Shown here piece by piece: positions 38,256 through 50,250 of a stretch of 64,000 bases of DNA. Numbering within the stretch: the stretch's first letter is position 1; every line of letters starts with the position of its first letter. The notes under the pieces were generated by a model. That model had not been told where the DNA came from. It ran no database searches and saw nothing but the letters and a program-made list of their open reading frames with translations. Both the position numbers and the translations under genes were made by a program. Origin of the DNA: Apostichopus japonicus (taxonomy: Eukaryota > Echinodermata > Holothuroidea > Aspidochirotida > Stichopodidae); assembly GCF_037975245.1 (NCBI RefSeq), contig NC_092567.1, positions 15,741,876 through 15,805,875 of the forward strand, given 5' to 3'.

Positions 38256-38385
38256 GCGTTACTCACATGATTAATGCACTCCGGGTGTTAATGCTATCGC
38301 TGGATGCACTCGGGCTCCGCTACGCTCCGCCCTCGTGCATCGCTTGCATTATCCGCCGATCGTGCATTAATCATGTGAGTAACGC
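38256..38385. repeat. Perfect 24-bp inverted repeat at the right end of the Crypton-like element
   Basis: GCGTTACTCACATGATTAAT (start of the arm 38,256-38,279) is the exact reverse complement of 38,362-38,385. The 80-base loop is itself partly palindromic (TGCACTCGGGC / GCCCTCGTGCA). A third, one-mismatch copy of the motif is at 35,961-35,980. Likely recombinase-binding or terminal structure, or a nested palindromic MITE. Confidence 0.8.
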
Positions 38386-39800
38386 CTTATTTAAAGCAAA
38401 AAAAGTGTCATAACGCATTCTGAATGAAGTTGTGTTAAGATCTCAGTTCTTAAAGATGTTTTGCAGTTTCATTAATTGGATGTGTAAACGGTGTTTATAG
38501 GTGTCGCATATTTTCTTTGTCCAACTTATGGGACAGCTAAAAAATCATAATTAAAATAATGCCTTTATTGTTTCAAATTTTCATTCAGGTTTGTCTATCT
38601 GCTTGTTTTTCTTTCACTGTCATTGACATTATATTTATTGATGAACTTATGCGCATGTTTCTTAATTTAATATTTATAGTGTCATGTGAGGACTTAGAAA
38701 TACATAATGATGGAAATGCACCGATTCTCATTATGATGTGCGTCATTGCAATAGCAATAATTGTTACTACGACTTTACTAATTGCACTGTATTGCGGTAA
38801 GTGACAATCTATTTAACAATTTTATAATTCCTTCAGGAAAAGGGAAAGAAAAATCACAATGCTCGCATTTCACGGAAAAAAGATAAGCAAAGAAATATTA
38901 AGTGCAACAAGAGATGTTTCTACATACAGGCCTATGTTGCAGTTTACATTTATTCACATGTTGTATAATATCTTCCTAATCCCCTCTGGTAGGTTTACAT
39001 GCGGAAGTTGGGTGATAATTATAACAGTTCACTTTTTTACATTTGGCTCATATTTTGTCATACCCGGGTTAGGCGAAGGCATGCGAAGGCATAAAGTCAT
39101 GAAACCCATGTAAGTATAATTCTTCACAACAAGAAACATTTCAGGTAACGCTTCCGTTGGTTCAAGTTCATAAGCACAATTTTCAAGTATACAGACATTT
39201 CGTAGATAATGATTGATAAACCCAAGTATAAGAGGCCTATTGTAACGTTTACATTACAGTAGAAATCCACAGATTTAAGAATTGTGTATAGCCCCAGGTT
39301 TTGCCGGATTGGTCTTTGAATTTTTAAGCATGTTGTTACGTGCTAACTTGAAATGTATGTAGTCAACCTTGCATCAAAAGATATGGTAGCTTTGTCATAG
39401 TGTTGTTGTACACTTTTGAAAATACCAAAAGTTAACGAAATTAGTTTGTGTACTTGCATCAGTTTGTTATCTTGTGTGTACGTTATACATTAATCGTGAT
39501 CAATGACAAACGTCCAAAAGAGACGCTTGAAGAATGACGTCAATGAGTGATACACGAGTAACGACAAAACGCCGAACCAACAAAGATCCCAAGAATAAGA
39601 CTGAAATGTGATCGAGATATTAACCAAATGGTAGCAATCCTTAGCCTGAAATTGCTGTGCTTGGAAGGAAGCTTAATGCTTTCAAGATGCTAAGAAACTA
39701 AATTACATTTATATAAGATTCCGATTTTTGTGATAAAAAGTACACCATTTTGATTTTTTATACTTTTCACTAATATGGACTAAGGTTACCGGAATTCCTT

Positions 39801-39841
<41 letters not shown>

Positions 39842-41527
39842 TTTTATTCTTTGTCCATTTATTGATATCAAAAAAGACTGTGTGATATATTGTGGTTTCC
39901 AATTTATTTTACCCGTATTTCACGCAGGTCGCCGTTGTAAAGAAAACACGAAGAATGAAGATGGAAATGAAGATGAAGATGTAAGTTTGCTGAAAGCAAT
40001 GCTTTTAATCCATGTTTTAGTTACAGCTCCACGAAAATTTACGTTTCTAGAATTGCATGTAAGCTCCAAGATTTTCAGTTAAGCTTATTTGTTACACTAT
40101 GGATGATACAATATGAGTGATAGTTGCAGTTGTTACTCGTCCTTTTGCATGTATCAATGTACAATACTATGATTGAAGCAAATGCTAGAACACAGGAAAA
40201 TAACTCCACAATACAGATATCGCAAATAATTTACATTCGTGTTAGGAAAACATGTTAGAAAAATGCTTAACTACTGCAAACTGTTAAAATTGGTTTCATA
40301 AGCGACAGTTGTGACTACAATGTTATGTTACTTTGACCTTTCGCTCACAATGGGTACGTTTGTTATTTATCTCACCTTTCTGCAGCTTAAGGAAATCGAT
40401 CCTTTGATCGACCGGTTCTTGAAGACACAGTTAAAAATTGAAACTCCTAAAGGAGACCGGAAAGAGATGTCCGCTGCATGTTTTTTCGATTCTGATGAGT
40501 GGAAGAACACGAACCGTATTCTTTTTGTTGGGGATCTTTTAGCTGGAGAAAAGGCGATTGCTAAACAGGCAAATTTGATGTGCTCTCAAGGGAGCATCGA
40601 CGAAACCCTGTTTGTTGTTGATGTAAAGAAACCTGATTTCGAAGCAGATTTTAATAAAGAAATTCATAAACAATTACCTCCAAACAGCAAGTACTCTCCA
40701 GATGAAGTATATGAAATGATATCGTTTCAAAAGTGTTTCTTGATAATTGATGGTGGCGGTGAACTGTTGGAGCTACCAAAGCCTCCTGATTCGGAAGGAG
40801 ACACCATTGCAGATGGATTTACAATATTTGATGTTTTATTTAGAAATATAAATGATCGTTTAAGAGTTTGGGTTACTTCTATACCTTCAGATTCTAGTTA
40901 TCATTTCAGTAATTAGACGAAAATATACTTGCAGAAGTTTGAAGAACATGGATCACAGCGCTCAATTACAAACATTTGAATGCAATGAAAATATGGGAAA
41001 CAAAACACTCTCCTGTTATAATGGGAACGTACAAAGGATATAGTAGCTAATGTCACAGATAATATTCTCAATACGTTTGAAACAGATTTGACAAAGACTA
41101 TTAACCGCCAGAGTGTTGCAATGAGCAACCAAGGTCGGAAGCTGTGTTTGTATCCTTCAATATTTCTATTTTTAAATCATAGGGGTTAGATATTATTCGA
41201 AATTAATGTTAGATTTGAATTGATTGCCTGTTAGTGTAGTACCTATGTAATTTGCTATTGAAAACGAGTTGATACAATTAGACCAACACTATATTGAATG
41301 AGGTTCGTCACATTTACAATACATGCGTGTATACATTAAATCGTATGTCCTGAAGTGTATAACGATATTCCATATCAATTTGTGTTCCTTGTAATATAGC
41401 TTTAGACTGTTTCCATATTACAAAAGCTGACGGCCATAAAATCCGCATATTAGGAGTTCGAAGTTCTATAACAGTTGGCTCCCTTAACGTAATATAATAA
41501 TAACGACAAGATAAATCATGATGTGTC

Positions 41528-44248
41528 CTACATATTCTCAACATGAAGGTATATTGAATTCACATGACTTGTTTTGAATTCATCAAATTGAACTCTTCCT
41601 TTGGCATGCAGTATTTGCAATATTCTGTTAACTATATCAAACTGATCATATGGGTCTAAATAGTTCTCCTGTGGAAAAGAGAGAGAGGGAGACGTTGAGT
41701 AGGCCTACTGTGTACACGTATCACAAGTTATATATATGACGACATGATGTTATTTTCTCTTAAATTTGTGAATTAATACAGTAAATATAATTAGCCAAGG
41801 GAGGCGAAGTTTCCTATTATAGTTTGTGTTGACTTTTATGGAATCATGGTATCAATGGAAATGTCCTTCATTTTGGCAAACATCCATTATTTCCGAATCT
41901 GATCCGAATATGATATGTTTGATTGGATTTTGACGTCATTCAGAAACACTTTGGTCCCACTGAATGATATTACTAGGTTACTGGCATGTTAGCTCAAGTT
42001 ATTGGCAAGTTCTCGTAACACAGACGTCGCTCTTATCAAAACTTTAATTCATTATAACTGGAATTTTCCTGGAGGTTTACTGATGTATATACACTATAAC
42101 GGTTACGTAGCTCTTTTGTTGTTACGAATCTAAGGCTCCAAGATCTTTTCAAGAAGCTTTAGATAGGAAAGGGACCTTTTTATACCTCTCACGAGAATCA
42201 AATGATCCTGGGTTTTATTAAACTGGAAACGCTAAGACACTGACTTATACTACCGATTTGACTTGGAATATAAAGTCACCTCGTTGAAGACGATCACTAT
42301 CAGAAGACCTAATAACATAGAATCGTTTATCGATAGCGTTACGCCATTCACTAACGGGACAGGGAACGTTTGGCTTAAACCTAGATCATCAACACTTGTA
42401 TTGATGCACCTGCACCCCTAATTTAACCGAGAATATTACACAGTGTTCATCTGAATACTGAACGTATATCAAAGCACCCTCTATCAGACATCTTATCTGA
42501 ACCACCAGCCTTTACCTTTCCACGAGCGAAATATGTAAGCGACTCTCGCATCAGAGCGGGTCCCCTTTCAAACACAGTCCGGCACAGCATAGAACCCCCA
42601 TTGACGACTCAACCAATGTAAAACACACTAAACGTCCTGTGACACCTCTTATTTTGCAATCATATTGACGTTTGTACCATACGGCTACCGATGGGCACTG
42701 TAAGTACCTTCTGCCTAAACATGCATATGTGTATAGTATACCTACGATATAATAGGTAACTGATTATCATCAAGTCACAATCTAACAGTTTCCATTCGTC
42801 GTGTATTTTGCTTGTGGTACAAATTATATTTAACTGGTATACTTGATATGGCAATAGGTGTTTTCTACATGTTTAATGAGTTGCATACCTTTACTTAAAG
42901 ATACATATATTACTAAGATCTAGAGTCAGAGAAAGTTGCTTTATTCAACCATTTCCTTCTGGCAATTGAGGATAGGAGGAAGTAGGGGGCAAAGTAGTGT
43001 GGGTACGTCTCATATTATGGTCAAGGCGACAGATGGCGAGGCGACGAGTTGTAATTAAATACAATCTCAAAATCTATATATGTTAATGACGCATAGCTTT
43101 CGTTGATGTCGGTGTCTGTTGTTGTAATGCCACAAGGTTGAGTTCATAAGGTAATGCAATGTAGTACTTTTGCTGTTGCTTTGGAATAATTTTGAATACT
43201 GTATCAGTGAAATGTCATTGTTCCTATGTTCAAAAGATGGCGAAACGTGGATCCGTACCCAGTTTAAGGTCAAGCAATAGAGTACAAACTAAAAGTAAAA
43301 GAAAAAAATTCCTAGGGTAATAATTACATCACACGGCTTCACTTTTGATATAGACTCTTTAAGGTTGAAATGTAAAAATCTCGAAAACTATATTCTTTTA
43401 AGAATTGAATGACAATTTTGAAGCAGGAAGTGCAGATTCAGTCCATCTTTATTAACATTTCAAAATCAGTCATGTTACTTTCGTGGGATAAGAGTAAGGG
43501 CTTGCTTGTGATAATGAAAAAAGTAGAACAGCTCATTTATAAGTATATACTGCTTACTTCACGGACATTAATGTCAGCATTTGTTGGTGAATCACTCATC
43601 AAAATAAAACATGTTTTTAAATTGCAAATTTGAAATATTGTACGGCTAATTAAGTCGACTTTTCATAATAATAAATTTGCTCAAACAAAAGTCTACCGGG
43701 TAATTTTCAGACGAGACCCAAAAATATTACATGTATTCTGTTGGTGTACCACTGGCTGCAGGAGCTGCATGAAAGTTATTACAGATTAGTGAATAATATG
43801 ATACAATACAATTAATCATATTACTTTGACTCGGAGAGTAAGTAATAAACGGGGGGTTCTTTCTCAACAACTTCTATTGTGCAAATAACAAACGAACTAA
43901 AATTGATTTCCTTGTTTCGATTCAGACAATATTTTCCACGAGTGGTCCTTTTTTTTGGTATGGAACATTAATCTTAACATACTATTGTTTTAATGCAAAA
44001 GTACTTGACTGGCGTTAGTTTCCAAGTACCTCTCAAAGTACAAGTTTAGCAATTCTAATTATAGGCTCATTTTTACTCAACTGATTTATATCTATGAGTA
44101 CGCAATAAAGTAGTTACTTTCCAATTGAAAGTTGGATAGACTACATGAAATTTACCATATAATATGGTTGCCTATGATAATCTTTACCTGCCCATATCGG
44201 TGTATGTATTCCTAAAGCCTTGAGTCCATCTAACTGGAGTAACGCCAT
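41528..44248 (-). pseudogene. Minus-strand unknown gene, unit C copy
   Basis: Exon 1 44248..44188 (MALLQLDGLKALGIHTPIWA, donor GTAAA), the LGLSQTFPVPLVNG exon ending at about 42289 (donor GTGAC), and the last exon 41668..41528 (ENYLDPYDQFDIVNRILQIL … LHVENM, stop). Relative to unit A a one-base deletion in the VVNDLG stretch breaks the frame of the middle exon, and the FERYLETN exon (about 44,060-43,905) has a stop. The last exon is fully open and well conserved. Confidence 0.4.
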
Positions 44249-45161
44249 CTTGACCTCATCATGCTTGGCGTGCATAAACTGAAGAACAGGTCAATGAATT
44301 TCTTAACTGAACAAAATAACTCAATTTAATTGCGCTTTAAATGTAAACTACGTCTTTCTGCAATGTTGTGTGAATCTTAAAAGATTGCTATTTGATTGGT
44401 GAATATGTGGCTATTAGTATTCCCGTTCTTTGAGGAATTGAGAAAGGAATATTGCGTTTGTCTCTCACCCGACTCCGATCAAGTTTTGCGTTATCTAGTA
44501 CCTTTTTCAAACAATAACAACATTGCAATGTATGCAAATTAAATTCTAAAAATAACGGACAGGTGGGGGACTAGGGATATTTTTCGTTGATCGAAATTGT
44601 AAATTGATATTTAGCACATTTTCCCGACAGAATCGAAAGTATCTTTTTCGGAAATGTTGCTGCTTTAAGAACTTTGGCAAACCTACCGAATATAAGTCAA
44701 TCAAAATAAGGTTGCACCCATATCTTAATTAATAAATTGAATTGTCAAATACGTCTGCAAAATAACTTATGTTAATAAATCCTTTACAAATGTCTTTCAT
44801 ATCGTTTTAGCCACTTTTAGCAAATCTAAAAGACCAACAATTTTTACAAATGACAAAGTGGGGTTGGTTGATTAAGTAGTGATGAGATATTAGAATCACA
44901 AATCATCGGCAAAACCTATATGGTGCATTAAATCATACGGGTCGTTAAGTTAATTACAAAACAAGAAAAGAAAATCAAACAACTAATTCACTTTTTTGCT
45001 TGAGTGAACTTAGTTACCAGGTGTTATTCCAATATTTTCACTTTGTTTTACTCGTTGACAATGAAACAATGGCAAATAACCTATACACGGACTGTCCAGT
45101 TCCACAGAAACTCTATATAACTCTTACCCTCAACATACTAGCGGAACATTCATTTTTTTCA

Positions 45162-45341
45162 ATGGCAGACTTCAGGTTCTCCACTGTGTACAACATACTG
45201 GGTTTATTTTGTATATATGTTCGAGGTGTGGAGATTTAACTACCTATTTACATGTTGCATATCTTCATCTAACAGACCACGGTGTTTCAATCATATATGA
45301 TATTTTGTTTTTACAGTTTCCTTACAAGAGTGATGTCTTAC
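45162..45341 (+). pseudogene. Decayed signal exon and Ig stub, single-Ig family (unit C)
   Basis: 45162-45225 reads MADFRFSTVYNILGLFCIYV with a weak donor (GTGTGG). The next exon starts at 45317 after TTTTTACAG (VSLQE) and meets a stop after five codons, exactly as in unit A. It is followed directly by the inverted transmembrane exon of M2. Confidence 0.55.
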
Positions 45342-48300
45342 CTACGAAATAAAATGACGAAAGGGTGGTTCTTATTCCTGATGTGAGGAGAACACAGTGT
45401 CTTCGAATGATACAGCGCAATATGGTTAAGATCACAATCAATAATACTGTTCCACTGCTGATGAGTATTAATGACAGCATATCTTATCTAATGGCAAATT
45501 AAATAAACGATGATTGTGTGTTAATCTGTAATTATGGTTCAACTTGTCAAACCCTACGTAATTTGAAATCAACAACTACATCTTTCATGAACTTATTATA
45601 GCATTATATTGACATATAATTGCTGAAAAATTCGAATGTTTTTTCCAATGGAGGAAGATGGAAGTTCATATACTACTCAGACAATGACCAGCTTCCAAAG
45701 TACGGACCGTCACGTGCGTACGTGCGTTTGTAGAGTTATAACAAGTTATATCAGTTCGATATGTTACAGTAGTAGTTCCTGCAACACGCCACTATATCAT
45801 GTCATGTTATTTAGCCCTACATTCTTGATGTCGTTTACATGTCATGTAAAGTTGGTAGGTGATGGAAGTAGCTCCAAACACACTACAGTCGGGCTCACTT
45901 TCAATAAAACGAGCGATGTGGTTATAATCAGCTTCTGTTGTGTAGTATTAGAATCTAAATTTCACGAGCAATATGTAAAAGTCGTTCATAAAAAACAAGT
46001 AAGTGTTGCCCTTACTTAAAACTGTTAATAGTAACATACCAAGTGACTCAATGGCCAAAAAAAGTGCTTGGGTAAATTTGGCAGTTTTACCATGATTGAC
46101 GTTTATGTAAGAATGTGCTCTAAGCAAACTTGTCTGTCATTTCAAGGACCACTGTGTTTCATATCGATTGGAGAATTAAATTGCCACAATCGACTTTGAT
46201 GAGTATCACAAATCTTACGTTATTTGAAAGTCAACGACGACAAGAGTAACGTAAATTAAGTTATATGGCGGTTTAAGGTATGAGGAGATCCAAATATTTT
46301 TTTTTCGCTAAAAACATACTCACCTTCGTTCCATAAGAAGGTCTGGTTATTATCAACTTCTGTGATAAAAAAATTGTTATACTAGATGATCTTGTTGTAT
46401 TTTAGATGATGGTATACAAGATTGTATACAAGATGAAGGTTGTCCTGAAAAAGTAAAATGTAAAAATTTCGTACACATGTTTAACAAGTATTTCCCTTTC
46501 TCTATACAATTTTATTTCTGTACGAAAGTCTTGAAAAACTTTCTGAAATTGTAACGTCATGTCCGGTAGAAAGTGTGTGGTAATTAACTTAGTATATTAG
46601 AAAACGTGCTTTAAAGAAACAAACGATTTGCCTTTCCATGGATCGAGAAAAATATCAAAATACATATATATCGTTTTAGAATTAGATTTAGTCGCAATTT
46701 TTTTGAATGGTTGATAAATCTAACTTCATCGGAAATAAACGTTCTCAAAGTAAATCTTTTATTATCATTCTATTAACCTTGGGGCCTTACAATTGCCAAG
46801 TTCATGATAGCATACAAGATATCACGTACGAGTTAAACTGACCAACGACCAACTAAACCATGAGTCAAAGACGTTCCGTCGCGTTTCCTCCATCGGCAGG
46901 GCATCTGGTTTCGAAATTGCATACTGTAATTAGTTGGAATATCTATCTTCTTCAAAAAATCGATTACTTCGTCTCGTAAATTGTGGTTTAAGCCACTTAT
47001 TTTTTAAGCAAAGGTCGATACCTTGATATCCTACATCGACGTATGTTATATGTAGACTATTTTAATACAAACTTTGGACTTTTTTAAACTTGTTTGTATC
47101 GAAATGTCGACTTTTTATTCCACAATGTTGGCGTATCAAATTTCGAATTTGATCTCGGATATCAAAACTTCCACTATATCCTCGAAATAATATTTTTTTT
47201 CGATAGTGAGACATATTCCTAGAAATTACGACTTATAATCCCAACTGCGTAAAGTGATTAGTATATGAAGGTAAGGGTAACATTGTGGTCCAGATTAATA
47301 CATTGTTAAATTGTGCGGTGTTCCATGTGAAATTTTACTTAGTATGTCAAACGTTTAACTTTTTATCAAGATTTTGAGAAAAGAATGCTGCACTTTTGAC
47401 CGAGTATGAGGTATACGAAATACTCTAAGTTGTAACTCTCTTTACCAATGCAAAGATCTAACTGAATGATCCAGCACTGGTGTTCAGAGTGAATCTCTAG
47501 TTACCAAAGCTTTGGATAGCTAAACTTTACTTATTTGGTTGTGTTTATCTCAATAATTCCATGAATGAGATCATGAAAGTATTTATTTGTAAACTAAAAT
47601 GATACTTGGCATAAGCACGTTATATCGGTGGCACAATGTGTATAAGTTCGGAACCTAGTGTTTGAAATTTTTTATTCTACATGTTTTTTAATACTCATTT
47701 AACAATAACTGCTGAAGATAATGTGAAACAAACTATTAAAACTACTGGATTTAATATTTTGTTTCTACATCCACTAGCAATTATTGATCGAGCACAGTTA
47801 TATTTTTGCTACCGGTTTCCACCGTTGATGAACGCCACTGAGCATGATTCATTAGCGTCACAATGCGTTATATTTGTGTACTATTATTTAATATCACACA
47901 TACCTTTAACTTTAAAGAAAAATTTGCTGCTGGCGTTATGTTTGTAAGAACAGGAGAAATTCCTTTCACTAGGTAGATTTCCCTGCATTTCAACATTAAG
48001 AGACCATAACGTATCGTTGCAACTTCCCATTGAAATTCCGTCTATTGGCCGTATTGGTACCGAGGTCCTGAAAATAGTCTTCGTAGTTTTTCTCCAAGTA
48101 ATGTTTGCAGACGTCTTCTTTACCGGGCAAACTAGACATACTATTGAGTTTAGCTTTACGGGGCATTCAATCTCATCTCCTGTAAACTCTGCAGTCGATG
48201 GACATATAATCAAATCTTGCAGAAAAGCTGGAATTGCAAAAAATATCATATAACTGTAATTAAACACAATCAGTTTTTGTTCAGGATATGTAATTTTCAA

Positions 48301-48384
48301 ATAAATAGTTAAATCCATACCTCTTTCAAATAGGAAAAGTAAGCCCAAGATGTTGTACACAGCGGAGTACCTGAAGGCTGCCAT
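45342..48384 (-). CDS. Single-Ig protein M2, possibly secreted
   Basis: Signal exon 48384..48321 (MAAFRYSAVYNILGLLFLF) and Ig exon 48227..47904 (108 residues; VCLVCPV, NITW, RNFSCSYKH; several N-glycosylation sites) join in phase 1. The matching transmembrane exon lies at 45525..45342 with acceptor TTACAG. Here its first complete codon after the junction is TAA, because the exon begins AT-TAA instead of AT-GAA. A two-base deletion also scrambles the exon before the helix (LSLILISSGTVLLIVIL in another frame). If the junction is used, the product is a secreted one-Ig protein of about 130 residues. If M2 needs the helix, it is a pseudogene. Confidence 0.5.
45636..45995 (+). pseudogene. Plus-strand Ig exon, long open copy (unit C)
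   Basis: Open for 127 codons and ending in a good donor, ACAA|GTAAGT (kept in unit A at ~13,250). It contains a CNTPLYHVMLFSP E-strand-like segment, then LMSFTCHVKLVGDG and SSSKHTTVGLTF, i.e. F and G strands of an Ig domain. The 5' part of the domain (KFIYYSDNDQLP) reads in another frame, so it is frameshifted. It belongs to a plus-strand Ig gene whose other exons are the signal fragments near 45,162. Confidence 0.45.
46020..47880. other. M2 intron/spacer, no gene seen
   Basis: Collinear with 13,250-13,585 plus 15,426-16,880. No conserved frames or elements were recognised. It serves as the empty-site reference for the Ty3/gypsy insertion. Confidence 0.5.
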
Positions 48385-49496
48385 TCCACCGGTAAATACT
48401 TAGATATAATTGTAGTAAAATATCTACTAACTATTCGTCCCAATCACGCGAAAGGAAATACTCAAAAAGACTGTGCTTCTCATTTCACAGGCAACTACAA
48501 GGAAGAAAGTGAATGTAAAGTGATACTCGAACGTAAACAAGTATCACTCGAACGATTGTTTTGCGTGCTGCTTTTGTATTCAAGTTTTAATTGGTCGAAG
48601 GTTACAAGCTCATATTTGGCTTCAGGCGAAGCCCTGGAACTATTGTAGTCGCTCATCTGTTGACCAAGTTTTGACCGCGATGTGACCTCGTCAGAGGTTT
48701 GTGAACCGTTGTTGTTCGGAAGTACAACTCTGTCACAGGCTTGGAAATCGTTATGCGATTGATCAAGTATTGTCTAGTATTTGCCTAAGCCGAACTCATT
48801 GCTGTCAACGCAAATCTGTACTTGTTTAGCTTGTGTGGAAAAAAGGAATGCGCACGATTGTCTAACGTTCGTGGTAGAGTAACTTAGGCATAGGCTCGTC
48901 CATGAAGAGTAGAACGACATTACCACTATCGTTGTAACCTGTGGGCTCTAAGCACTAGGCCGAATCAGCAGTTTAAATTCGTTTGGGGCCTGCAAGGCTG
49001 CACAATTAATAAAGTAAGCAGTCATGTTAGTACTTGCAGTACCAATATAGTAGTTGTAGTACCAATTTCTGAATAGAAAGTATCACTGTGTTCAATAAAA
49101 ACTCTTTCTGGAAAGTATTTATCGTTCATGTTTGGTTTTTATGTAATCATAACCTTCCTAGTCATGCTAGGGTGTGTGTCTATTATCATGGACGTTTCAC
49201 ATGTAAAGCAGTGTGTGGAAACATCAGTTGGGGTCAACAAAGATCAAATAGTTGCAACCTCGTATATAAGTCTACAGATGAGTTTTTGGACAGATCTGGT
49301 GTTGTTTAGTATGGATATGTAAAACATTGGGTACAAGAAGCATATTAGTGGAAGTTGGTGGCCAACATATATCCCTGGGATTATAATTCATGTCACCTTT
49401 AGATGCGTCTTGCTGTACTTCCTACATCAAATATTTTAAAACCATCAATGTACAGCATGTCCTAATCATAACAAAGTAGTGATTGTTTATCATAAC

Positions 49497-49640
49497 AACC
49501 AGTATGAACTGGGTCCAACTGGTTCAACTATGTTTTACTGGGTTCAACTATGTTTTACTGGTTCAACTATGTTTTACTGGTTTCAACTGGGTCAACTATG
49601 TTTTGCTGGGTTAAACTGGGTGAACTATGTTTCACATGTT
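49497..49640 (+). repeat. Left minisatellite arm of the 3.6-kb element
   Basis: About six units built on TTCAACTATGTTTTACTGG with one- and two-base variants. It is inverted relative to the array at 51,665-52,135. Confidence 0.75.
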
Positions 49641-50126
49641 ATATTTTGAAATAGTTTGAACTGGGATTCTCAACTGGTGTTATCTACACTTATATAACAC
49701 CACACTATAGTTTTCAATTTTTAACAGTAGATCTATACTGTATGTAAGGGTGTTAGCCACTGAAAATAAATGTTTGTTCTTGATCAGAGAACTCTGGGTT
49801 TGGTATGATGACCTAACACAGAGCAAGACACATAAAAAATGGAGAACTCAACAGGATTGGATCAAAAGAAATTATAATTATGAATAACAAACAATGAACA
49901 GCTGATCTGGGCCCAGTCAAAGAATTAAATGAAACAACTTACAGTCGTGAGGTGCGCACCCCAAATATCAAGAAATTAAATTTAAAAGTCTGTTCTGGTG
50001 AGTTGGCCTGCTGGTTACATCAAGTAGTCTTAGACCTCAGATCTTCCACGACATCAGATATTCTACGACATCAGTATAGTTGAACCTAATAAATGGTATT
50101 ATGAATGTCCGATCTCAACAAAAAAG

Positions 50127-50250
50127 TATCCTTTAATTTATATGAAATAGTGTTCCAGGGTATCCTTTCAGTAACATAATGTCAATATCCTTTATTGTAA
50201 AATAATATCCTTTATAGTAAATAGTATCCTTTATAATAAATAGTGTCCCA
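50127..50250 (+). repeat. TATCCTTTA minisatellite
   Basis: Five to six imperfect units around AATAGTATCCTTTATAGTA within the 3.6-kb element. Confidence 0.6.

Larger units (their letters stand above)
35900..38389. mobile_element. Crypton-like tyrosine-recombinase element
   Basis: Gene A has GGATGTATAAAGCATG at the matching intron place. Here the left half (…TTTAATTGGATGT) and right half (TTAAAGCA…) are separated by about 2.49 kb. The insert holds a two-exon tyrosine recombinase frame of the DUF3504/Crypton type and a strong palindrome near the right end. The motif TGTGAGTAACGCAC near the left end (35,967-35,980) is inverted relative to the right palindrome's first arm. No clear target duplication, which fits Cryptons. 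Confidence 0.7.
34216..40916 (+). pseudogene. Receptor gene C: Ig-Ig-TM-NACHT-like, with stops
   Basis: All six exons and splice sites of the family are present: 34216-34282, 34514-34822, 35166-35477, 38680-38796, 39928-39980 and 40386-40916. Three lesions are seen. TAG at 34267-34269 stops the signal peptide. TGA at 35171-35173 replaces the first Cys codon of Ig2. TAG at 40914-40916 stops the last domain eight residues earlier than in D. The first intron donor is GTATGT. A 2.5-kb Crypton-like element sits in the intron between Ig2 and TM. The NACHT exon is otherwise well kept (GDLLAGEKA, FLIIDGGGE, TSIP) and nearly identical to that of D. As written it cannot give a full receptor; a transcript starting downstream, or polymorphism, cannot be excluded. 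Confidence 0.65.

Noticed and set aside
45636-46019. Minus-strand reading of this Ig-like exon (LELLPSPTNFT…)
   Set aside because: Both copies have a stop at the same place, while the plus strand shows a D-x-G-x-F-x-C and G-strand pattern with a conserved donor.
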